From Streptomyces sp. NBC_00448 (GTDB taxonomy: Bacteria > Actinomycetota > Actinomycetes > Streptomycetales > Streptomycetaceae), in contig NZ_CP107913.1 of the NCBI RefSeq assembly GCF_036014115.1, positions 2,046,001 to 2,110,000 of the forward strand: a DNA stretch of 64,000 nt, read 5' to 3'. Positions within the stretch are counted from its first letter, which is position 1. Every line of letters begins with the position of its first letter. The position numbers and the translations under genes were made by a program. Positions 43,972 to 51,347 of this stretch are shown here, one piece after another. The notes under the pieces were generated by a model. It saw only the letters and a list, made by a program, of their open reading frames with translations, did not search any database and was not told the DNA's origin.

Positions 43972-45285
43972 TCAGCCGCTGCTTCCCGGCCCCGGACGAT
44001 CCCCCGCCGCGACCGGTTCCGGCACGACCTTGATGCCGGGAACGGGGGACGGCAGCAGCAGCAAGCTGCCCGCCGCGCCGCAGACACCCGCGATCAGCAA
44101 CGTCGGCCGCATGCCGATCCCCGTCGCCAGCCAGCCGCCGACCAGCGCGCCGAGCGGCCGGGAACCGTAGTTGATCGAGCTGTAGGCGCCGGCGATCCGG
44201 CTGCGCAGATGGTCGGGGGTCACGGCGGCCCTGAGCGAGTTGTTGCCGATGTCGAAGAACATCACGCCGAGTCCCGACAGGAACTCCGTCGCGCCGAGCA
44301 GCAGGAAGCTCTTCCCGTGCGGGCCGCCGGCCATGACGAGCAGCACCAGCGGGCTCGGGTACAGCGCGGCTCCCAGCATGATCGTCCGGCCGAGGCCGAG
44401 GACCCCGATGGCCCTGCGCGCCAGGACCGCGCCGGCCAGGCCGCCGACCGCTCCCGCCCCGAGGGAGAGTCCGATCATGCCCGCCGGCAGGCCCAACGCG
44501 CGGTTGGCGAACAGGATGACGATCGCCTGTGCGGCGTACATGAAGAAGTTCATCGTGGTCGAGCAGGCGAGGCTGGCGCGCAGCACCGGGTGCCGGAAGA
44601 TGAACCGGGCGCCGGCGGCCATCCGCCTGCGCAACGGCAGGTGGGAGTCCGAGGCGGGCGGCAGCCCCTCCGTCCTGATCCGGCTGATCATGGTCGCGGA
44701 GAACAGGAAGGAGACCGCGTCCACGGCCGCCGCGACGGGTGCGGTGATCGCCTGGATGAGGGCGCCGCCGACCGCGGGCCCGACCACGTACGACAGCGAA
44801 CGGCTCATGTTCAGCCGGCTGTTGGCCGCCACGTAGCCGGTCCGCGGTATCAGCGTCACGAAGAACGCCGGGTACGCGACGTCGAACACCGTCTGCCCCA
44901 CCCCGGTCACCGCGCCGACGACGTACAGCTGCCCGAGCCCGAGCGCGTGCGCCCCGTAGGCGACCGGCAGGCTCAACAGGGCGGCGGCGCGCGTCACATC
45001 GGCCGCGATCATCATCAGCCGCTTGTGGGTGCGCGAGTCGATCCAGGCGCCGACCACCGGCGCGACGGTGTTCGGCAGCCAGATCAGCGCCGTCAGCAGC
45101 GCGGCCTGCCGGGCGTCCGCGTGCAGCAGTGCCACCGCGATGAGCGGCAGCGCCAGCTCGCTGATCCGGTCGCCGAACTGCGAAACGGTCTGGCCCGACC
45201 AGAAGATGGCGAACCGGCGGTCGGTCCGCGCGCCCGCCCCGGCGGTGCTCGGTGCCGCAGGCGCTACCTGATGCACGGGGACCAC
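43972..45285 (-). CDS. MFS transporter (MFS_3 drug-efflux type)
   Basis: A 437-residue, 12-helix exporter of the enterobactin/macrolide-efflux-like group: FAIFWSGQTVSQFGDRISELALPLIA at the N-terminus and a loop motif DSRTHKRLMM between helices 2 and 3. Start GTG at 45285 (an in-frame GTG at 45276 is possible). It lies 58 bases behind the ArsR-type gene in the same direction, so the regulator and exporter form an operon. Confidence 0.88.
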   Translation of the reverse strand: MVPVHQVAPAAPSTAGAGARTDRRFAIFWSGQTVSQFGDRISELALPLIAVALLHADARQAALLTALIWLPNTVAPVVGAWIDSRTHKRLMMIAADVTRAAALLSLPVAYGAHALGLGQLYVVGAVTGVGQTVFDVAYPAFFVTLIPRTGYVAANSRLNMSRSLSYVVGPAVGGALIQAITAPVAAAVDAVSFLFSATMISRIRTEGLPPASDSHLPLRRRMAAGARFIFRHPVLRASLACSTTMNFFMYAAQAIVILFANRALGLPAGMIGLSLGAGAVGGLAGAVLARRAIGVLGLGRTIMLGAALYPSPLVLLVMAGGPHGKSFLLLGATEFLSGLGVMFFDIGNNSLRAAVTPDHLRSRIAGAYSSINYGSRPLGALVGGWLATGIGMRPTLLIAGVCGAAGSLLLLPSPVPGIKVVPEPVAAGDRPGPGSSG

Positions 45286-45343
45286 CCCGGATCGGCAACA
45301 GCTCGGGCCGCCAACTGCCGTACGAGCAGCGGACGGTGGTCCT

Positions 45344-45949
45344 TCATCGCTCCTCCGCGGGCACGGGCGGCGAGACCGTGACGATCCGGGTGAACTGCAC
45401 GTGCCGACTGCCCGGCGGGCGGGTCGACTTGTCGTCGATAGGACGCTCGTCGACGTACCGCTGGAGCAGGTCCGCCATCTGCCCGGCCACGTCGGCGAGT
45501 TCGTCGGCGGTGAGGTAGACCCCGGTGTGGTCGATGCCGGCGTGCTCCCGCCAGTTCGGCTCCTCGGCGGGCCGCTGCCGCTGCCACGTGGCGAGTTGGT
45601 CGAGGGCGCGTTCGGCGAGGAGTTGTTCGAGGACGCTCACCGCGGCATCGCCCTCCGGCGTGAGTTCCGCACCGCGCCACGACTGCGAGGTCGACACCAG
45701 CCGCCACGGCCGCTCGCGGTTGTCCTTGCTCGGCGCGGGCTCCACGAAGTCGTACTTGGCCAGTTGACGGAGGTGGTGCGAGGTCAGGGCCTGGCTGATC
45801 CCGAGCCGACGCGCGGCCTCGGCCGCGGTCATCGGTCCCTCCCTGCCGAGCAGGGCCCGCAGTTCCAGCCGGACGGGGTGTGCCATCGCCCGGATCGCCA
45901 GCGGGTCGTCCAGGAACCGTGCCCGCCGCGGATCTCTCTCCAAGGACAT
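45344..45949 (-). CDS. ArsR-type winged-helix repressor
   Basis: A 201-residue regulator: AIRAMAHPVRLELRALLGREGPMTAAEAARRLGISQALTSHHLRQLAKYDFV. The ATG at 45949 lies 7 bases after a -10 box, so the message is leaderless; an upstream in-frame ATG at 45988 would lie inside the promoter. It controls itself and the MFS exporter through two operators. Confidence 0.88.
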   Translation of the reverse strand: MSLERDPRRARFLDDPLAIRAMAHPVRLELRALLGREGPMTAAEAARRLGISQALTSHHLRQLAKYDFVEPAPSKDNRERPWRLVSTSQSWRGAELTPEGDAAVSVLEQLLAERALDQLATWQRQRPAEEPNWREHAGIDHTGVYLTADELADVAGQMADLLQRYVDERPIDDKSTRPPGSRHVQFTRIVTVSPPVPAEER

Positions 45950-46002
45950 GCTTGGAATATGGGCCGCGCTTCCGGCAATGTCAAGCATGTGCTTGGAATA
46001 TG
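45940..46002 (-). promoter_or_regulatory. Leaderless promoter with two operators for the ArsR-MFS operon
   Basis: Minus strand TTGACA (45979-45984), 17-base spacer, CATATT (45956-45961), ATG at 45949. The 13-mer TGCTTGGAATATG occurs at 45949-45961 and 45990-46002. Each copy is part of a dyad: CCAAG-N6-CTTGG at 45940-45955 and CAAGCATGTGCTTG at 45982-45995. One covers the -10 and start, the other the -35. Confidence 0.75.
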
Positions 46003-46085
46003 CTCGGCCCGACTCCCCCCGAGCGGCAACGCCGATGTCCGCACGCCGAGCCCTGCGAGGGCCGGCTACAGCCGCCGCGCACCGC

Positions 46086-46637
46086 TCAGAACGTGGTGAA
46101 CGCGACCTTTCGCCCCGAGGCGTCCAGGGGCTGGGGGTCCACCGACCTGGCGCCCTTTCCGGGCCACGATGCCGGCTGGTAGACGACCCAGTACCGCCCG
46201 TCCGGCAGGCCGTGCCCCTTCGGGAGCGGGTGGGTGGGGACGACCTGTTCGGTGGACACCCGCACTCCTACGGCCGCGTCGGGAACGGGTCCGTAGGAAG
46301 CGAAGGCGTTGCGCCCCGGCGCCTGGCCCCCTCCGTAGTACCCACCGGAGTCCGAACCGTCGAAGCCGCACGCACCGTTCGCCCACGGCAACGTCTCGGA
46401 GTGGTCCGGCCCCCGCGAGTCGTCAAGGCTCATGCAGAAGCTGTCGTCCTGATCGGCGTCGATGAAGGCGTCCAACTGCCAGTGGACGCCGTCGGTGACG
46501 TACCTCTGCAGCACCGTGTAGTGATCGCCCACGCGATACGGCGAGTTCGGGTCGTCCCGCTGCCCGTTGCAGGCGGTGGCCATGACCATCACCGCGACGG
46601 CCACGACCACCGTTGTTCGCGCCGAACGAGCCGACAT
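46086..46637 (-). CDS. Hypothetical lipoprotein
   Basis: A 183-residue lipoprotein with lipobox MATAC (Cys near residue 23). The mature part has YRVGDHYTVLQRYVTDGVHWQLDAFIDADQDD and a Gly/Tyr-rich loop GGYYGGGQAPGRN, with Cys pairs possible (FCMSL, GACGF). I do not recognise the family. It ends about 80 bases from the ArsR promoter. Confidence 0.7.
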   Translation of the reverse strand: MSARSARTTVVVAVAVMVMATACNGQRDDPNSPYRVGDHYTVLQRYVTDGVHWQLDAFIDADQDDSFCMSLDDSRGPDHSETLPWANGACGFDGSDSGGYYGGGQAPGRNAFASYGPVPDAAVGVRVSTEQVVPTHPLPKGHGLPDGRYWVVYQPASWPGKGARSVDPQPLDASGRKVAFTTF

Positions 46638-46743
46638 GCGCAGGACCCCCAGGGCGTCGAGAAACCCCCGCGATCTTCACAGCTCCCTCACAGGGGCTAC
46701 AAGGCGGCGCCGGTAAAGGTTGGGGAAACCCGGTCCGGCGGCG

Positions 46744-47112
46744 TCACCCCTGCGGGATCGGCTGGGTGAGGTTCAACGGGTTGCCGTCGGGGTCCTGGAT
46801 GTGGGCGACGCGCTGTCCCCACGGCATGTCGTTGGGGCCGCCGCTGACCGAGCCGCCCAGCGCCACCACCCGGCCGAGCGTCTCGTCGACGTCGTCGACA
46901 GCGATGCTGAGCAGAATCCGCGGCACGGCCCCGGTCTCCGCGTCGTCCTTGGCCACCAGCCCGAGGTCGGTGTCGCCGATGCGCAGGCCGAGGTAGAAGG
47001 CGGGGCCTTCCGCCGGCACCCGGAAGACCTCCTCGGCGCCGAACAACTGCGTGTAGAAGCCGAGCAGAACGTCCTGGGCGGCGGTCAGGATCACCGGCTG
47101 GATGGTGGACAT
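46744..47112 (-). CDS. VOC (glyoxalase/bleomycin-resistance fold) protein
   Basis: A 122-residue single-domain protein: FYTQLFGAEEVFRVPAEGPAFYLGL and the second half MPWGQRVAHIQDPDGNPLNLTQ. Metal ligands are not all evident. Function unknown; many members bind small toxic molecules. AGGAG precedes the ATG. Confidence 0.85.
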   Translation of the reverse strand: MSTIQPVILTAAQDVLLGFYTQLFGAEEVFRVPAEGPAFYLGLRIGDTDLGLVAKDDAETGAVPRILLSIAVDDVDETLGRVVALGGSVSGGPNDMPWGQRVAHIQDPDGNPLNLTQPIPQG

Positions 47113-47248
47113 GGCACTCCTGTCGAGAGCGGTCGAGTCGTGGGGTGGACCGTCCGAGGACGGCGAACTCATCGGCAGGACCGGACCGCCGGCCGGACAC
47201 TTCACGAGGGCGCGGCTCCACCCGCGACAGCGTCGTGCGGGCCGGCGC

Positions 47249-48154
47249 TCAACTGAGCATCGCCCCGGGCGCGGACCGCCTGACCAGGAGGTCGGTGACC
47301 AGGGCGAGGGCGGGCCAGTCCAGGCGGCCGTGGCGCGCGACGGCGTACGCGCGCAGTTCCACGTCGGGAGCGGCGAGCGGGACGAGCCGCACCGCGGGGA
47401 GCGTGACCGTCCCGACGGGGAGCAGGCCCACACCCAGCCCGGCGGTGATCATGGCGTGCACGAGGTCGAGGCTGTCGGCCTGGTGGGTGATGCGCGGGGT
47501 GAAGCCCGCCATGGAGGCAAGGGTGCGGATGACGGTCTCGTCCGCGGTGTTGCGCGAGTTGACGATCCAGTCCTGCCCGGCGAACCGGGCGAAGACCTCC
47601 GCGGCCGTCCCTTCTCGGATGTCGGCATGCGCGGGGACGCCCAGACCCCAGCGCGCGGTCCACAGGGCAGTGGCGCGCAGCACGGGGTCCTCGGCCGCGG
47701 GCGCCAGGTTGTAGTCGTAGGTCAGGGCCAGATCCGTCGCGTCCTCGGCCAGGAGCCGCAGCGCCTCGGCGGGTTCGTGTTCGCGGACCAGGACACGGAG
47801 GCGGGGATGGCTCGTGGCCAGGGCCGTGACGATGGGCAGCAGGTGGGCGCGGATGGCGGTGGCGAAGCCTGCGACGCGCAGGGTGCCGGTGGGCTCCGCT
47901 CCCGGAGCGAGGTCGTGGTGCGCCGCCTCGACGGCGGAGAGGATCGTCACCGCGTGCTCGGCCAGCCGGCGGCCCGCGGGCGTCAACCGGACCAGGCGCC
48001 CGTGCGGTTCGGTCAGCGCGGTGCCCATGTCGTCGGCGAGGGCGGCGATCCGCTGCGAGACCGTCGAGGTGGTCGTGCCCAGCACGTCGGCCACCGCGCG
48101 CATGGACCCCAGCCGGGACAGCTCCACCAGCATCCGCAGTCGTCGTGTCTCCAT
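47249..48154 (-). CDS. LysR family transcriptional regulator
   Basis: A 301-residue regulator: MLVELSRLGSMRAVADVLGTTTSTVSQRIAALADDMG and an effector domain. The ATG at 48154 is 7 bases after a GACAAT -10-like box, suggesting a leaderless start. It diverges from a DMT exporter and probably regulates it. Confidence 0.88.
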   Translation of the reverse strand: METRRLRMLVELSRLGSMRAVADVLGTTTSTVSQRIAALADDMGTALTEPHGRLVRLTPAGRRLAEHAVTILSAVEAAHHDLAPGAEPTGTLRVAGFATAIRAHLLPIVTALATSHPRLRVLVREHEPAEALRLLAEDATDLALTYDYNLAPAAEDPVLRATALWTARWGLGVPAHADIREGTAAEVFARFAGQDWIVNSRNTADETVIRTLASMAGFTPRITHQADSLDLVHAMITAGLGVGLLPVGTVTLPAVRLVPLAAPDVELRAYAVARHGRLDWPALALVTDLLVRRSAPGAMLS

Positions 48155-48238
48155 CCCTGGATTGTCGCGGAGCGGCGAACGGTTCATTCATGATCGGCAC
48201 GTGGACACGAACGGTCCGGACATCATGTACTCGGGTGC

Positions 48239-49186
48239 ATGAGCCTGCCGAACCACCGCGCCACCGGTCCGCGCCTGTCCGCGTCCGCGACCGGCGCCCT
48301 GATGGCCGTGACCTCCATGTCCGCCGTTCAGCTCGGGCTCGCGCTGTCGGTTCCGCTGGTGGATCAGCTCGGCGCCCTGGGTACGACGGGGCTGCGTATG
48401 GCGTGGGCCGGTGTGCTCCTTCTGGTACTGGTGCGGCCCCGCCCGCGCGACTTCACCGGCCGCGACCTGCGGGCGTGCACCGCGCTGGGTGCGGTCAGCG
48501 CGGGCATGATGATCTGCTTCATGCTCGCCGTGGCGCGGCTGCCGCTCGGCACAGCCAGCGCGCTGGAGTTCCTCGGCCCGCTGGCCGTGTCCCTCTACGG
48601 CTCCTTCCACGGCCCGGGCCGTGGTCGTACCCGCTGGGCGGCCCTGGCGGCCCTCGGTGTCGTCGCGCTGACCGAACCCTGGCACGGTGGCATCGACGCG
48701 GCCGGCGCGGGCTTCGCCGTGGCCGCCGCGTCCTGCTGGGCGGCCTACATCCTGCTGACCCAGCGGGTCGGCGACTCCGTGACCGGCCTCGGCGGGCTGG
48801 CCGTCTCCATGCCCGTCGCCGGCCTCATCGGCCTCCTCGCCGCGGCGCCCTCCGACCTGGCACACGTCACGTGGAGGCTGCTCGCCGCGATGCTGGGGCT
48901 GGCCGCCCTGAGCGCCGCGTTGCCCTTCGCCCTCGAGTTCCTCGCCCTGCGCCGCCTCACGACCTCCGCCTTCGGCACCCTGATGAGCCTGGAGCCGGCC
49001 GTCGCGCTCCTCGCCGGCCTGCTGGTGCTCGGCCAGGTCCCCGCGCTCGCCTCCGCGGCGGGCGTCGCCCTCGTCGTGACCGCCGGCATCGGCGCCACCC
49101 GCACCGGCGTCCGCCCCTCCCCCACGCCCTCCGAACCGCACCCCGCCGTGACGACGCCCACCACGGCGAGCTCGCCCTCAGGCTGA
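48239..49186 (+). CDS. EamA/RhtA-type DMT exporter
   Basis: A 315-residue transporter with about ten helices in two EamA halves (LGTTGLRMAWAGVLLLVLV, ARLPLGTASALEFLGPLAVSLYG; second half SAALPFALEFLALRRLTTSAFGTLMSLEPAVALLAGLLVLGQ). Related to RhtA-type amino-acid/threonine exporters. No ribosome site; TGGACA (48202-48207), 18-base spacer and TGTACT (48226-48231) end 7 bases before the ATG, so the mRNA is probably leaderless. The C-tail is Pro/Thr-rich. Confidence 0.86.
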   Translation: MSLPNHRATGPRLSASATGALMAVTSMSAVQLGLALSVPLVDQLGALGTTGLRMAWAGVLLLVLVRPRPRDFTGRDLRACTALGAVSAGMMICFMLAVARLPLGTASALEFLGPLAVSLYGSFHGPGRGRTRWAALAALGVVALTEPWHGGIDAAGAGFAVAAASCWAAYILLTQRVGDSVTGLGGLAVSMPVAGLIGLLAAAPSDLAHVTWRLLAAMLGLAALSAALPFALEFLALRRLTTSAFGTLMSLEPAVALLAGLLVLGQVPALASAAGVALVVTAGIGATRTGVRPSPTPSEPHPAVTTPTTASSPSG

Positions 49187-49213
49187 AACCCCACCCCCGC
49201 CTGCGCGGGGCGG

Positions 49214-51250
49214 TCAGGGGCCGGCTGTGAGGGACAGGTCGTCGCAGGTGGATCGGCCGGTCGAGGGCAGGTAGCAGAAGACGGTGGCGCTGGTGTCCCC
49301 CGCTCCCGTGGTGAACGACGCGGACAGCCGGGTCCATCCGGTCGCGGTGGTGGACGCGGACACCTGGGCGCCACCGTGGTTCTTGACGCCCAGCCAGGTG
49401 GGGGCGCCTGTGGTGCGTACCCAACCGGTGTACTGGTAGGCGGTGTTCGGCTGGAGGCCGGTGACGGTGTACTCGGCGGTCGCGGCGCTGCCGGACGGGG
49501 CGTTCAGGGACAGGTCGTAGGCGCCGCTGTGCGCCGCCGGGTCCTGCGCGGCGGTGGCGCCGCGGGTGCTCCAGCCGTTGAGGTCGCCGGCTTCGAGGCC
49601 GCCGTCGGGCAGCAGGTTCGGCGCGCCGGCCGAGGGAGCCGCGGCGGAGGCGCCGATGTTGGGGGCGGCGGTGGGCGCCACCGCGGCCCCGAAGTAGTCC
49701 CGGCCGCCGTTGCCGCGGACGGCCGCGCCGATGCCGGCCACCGGGGAGCCGGCGCACAGCCGGTAGCCGGTGGCGCTGCGGATGCCGCCGGCGTCGCCGG
49801 GGTCGCAGAAGGCCGGATCGGCGGTGGTTCCGCCCGGATCGGACGGGAGGCCGCCCAGGTTCACGAAGTCGTTGTTGTGGAAGGTGTAGCCGCCGGACCG
49901 CAGGTTGAACGAGGCGCTTCCGCTGCCTGACTTGACCACGATGTTGTTGCTGAAGGAGACGTCGCGCGGGGTGGTGTTGTTCTCGTTGACCACGGTCTGG
50001 GTGACTCCGGGGCCGATGTAGAGGGTGTTGTTGTAGACCTGCATGCCGGACACCGCGCCCGAGCAGTTCTCGAAGCCGCGGTAGGAGTCGTCCTGGCTGA
50101 TGTTGTAGCGGACGACGGCGTCGGTCGTGCTTCCGTCGGCGTTGCAGAACAGCATGAAGCCGCCGTCGTTGTCGTGGCTGTAGTTGTACTGGTAGACCGT
50201 TCCCGAGGTCCCCTGGTCCACGTCGAAGGCCATACCGTCGTTGGTGCTGGCCCCGCCCGAGACGTCGTTGTACTGGAAGACGGTGTCGTCGGCGTCCCAC
50301 GGCCAGATTCCGGCGTCGTATCCGGTGGGCTCCAGGTGGAAGCCGGCCAGGGTGTTGTACTGCACCAGGGAGTTGTCGGCGTCGATGACCACGATGCCGT
50401 CCCCGCCGATCCGGTGCAGGGTGTTGCCCTGGATCACCAGGCCCCTGGTCGGGTGGCGGGGCTCGGGCATGTCGGTCGGGTCGTTGACCGCGGCGTCGTT
50501 GCCCCAGGTGGACCACTCGGTGATACCGCTGCGGTCGACGTCGTCGACGGTGTTGTCCTGGATCACCACGCCGTCGAACCAGGTGGGTGTGGTGGTGCCG
50601 TGCACCTCGAAGTCGATGCCGGCCGAGCCGTCGGTGCCCTTGGTGGTGTCACCGCGTATGTCGTGGACGTACAGGTGGGACAGCAGGTAGTTCCGGGCCG
50701 CGCCGATGTCCTGGGCCACCACCTCGACGCCGCGCCGGTTGGTGCCCGGGGCGGCCTGATCGGTGATCTCCAGGTTGGTGAGCTGGATGAACTGCTCGTT
50801 GTACAGGTAGACCGCGTTGGGGGCGCCGTCGCCGTCGACGACGGCCCGCGCGGAGGAGGTTCCGTAGTCGGAGATGGTGAACGGAGCCGCGGCGCTGCCG
50901 GAGCCCTTCGGGGACAGGGTCCCGGTGCAGGTGGTGCCGCGCATGAGCCGCAGCGCCTCGCCGGCGTGGTAGGTGTGCGCGTTGGCATCGGTGAGCGAGT
51001 TCCACGGTCTGGCCAACGTGCCGTTCCCGTCCGTGGTCGCCGCGCAGTCGACGTAGTACGACGTACGGGTCGGGGCGACCACCGGGCGCAGCGCGGCGCC
51101 CGCGTGGGAGGAGCCGACCGGCAACGCGGCCGCGGGAGCGTGAATCGTGGTCGGCGCGGTGGCGGCCGACGCTTGTGATGCCAGGACGAGTGGGGTCGCC
51201 AGAGCGACGGTCAGGGCGCCGAGAATCGCCGCTGCTGCGCGTGCGGACAT
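49214..51250 (-). CDS. Secreted right-handed beta-helix protein with C-terminal carbohydrate-binding-like domain
   Basis: 678 residues: signal peptide (1-29), YYVDCAATTDGNGTLARPWNSL typical of the start of secreted beta-helix proteins, then repeated turns rich in N and D (VIQDNTVDDVDRSGITEW, VIQGNTLHRIGGDGIVVID, VYNNTLYIGPG) to about residue 540. A beta-sandwich follows (550-678, NLLPDGGLEAGDLNGWSTRG), like CBM4_9/CBM35 modules. Probably a polysaccharide lyase or hydrolase; the active site cannot be placed. Second gene behind the ricin-repeat protein. Confidence 0.75.
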   Translation of the reverse strand: MSARAAAAILGALTVALATPLVLASQASAATAPTTIHAPAAALPVGSSHAGAALRPVVAPTRTSYYVDCAATTDGNGTLARPWNSLTDANAHTYHAGEALRLMRGTTCTGTLSPKGSGSAAAPFTISDYGTSSARAVVDGDGAPNAVYLYNEQFIQLTNLEITDQAAPGTNRRGVEVVAQDIGAARNYLLSHLYVHDIRGDTTKGTDGSAGIDFEVHGTTTPTWFDGVVIQDNTVDDVDRSGITEWSTWGNDAAVNDPTDMPEPRHPTRGLVIQGNTLHRIGGDGIVVIDADNSLVQYNTLAGFHLEPTGYDAGIWPWDADDTVFQYNDVSGGASTNDGMAFDVDQGTSGTVYQYNYSHDNDGGFMLFCNADGSTTDAVVRYNISQDDSYRGFENCSGAVSGMQVYNNTLYIGPGVTQTVVNENNTTPRDVSFSNNIVVKSGSGSASFNLRSGGYTFHNNDFVNLGGLPSDPGGTTADPAFCDPGDAGGIRSATGYRLCAGSPVAGIGAAVRGNGGRDYFGAAVAPTAAPNIGASAAAPSAGAPNLLPDGGLEAGDLNGWSTRGATAAQDPAAHSGAYDLSLNAPSGSAATAEYTVTGLQPNTAYQYTGWVRTTGAPTWLGVKNHGGAQVSASTTATGWTRLSASFTTGAGDTSATVFCYLPSTGRSTCDDLSLTAGP

Positions 51251-51347
51251 GCACGTTCCTCCGATGGGGGGAGAACTCCCCCGGCGCTGGTGCGCCGGGG
51301 GCCTTGCCGGTGAGAAGCCCTGCCGAGCGCCTGCTTCTCCCGCGGAT

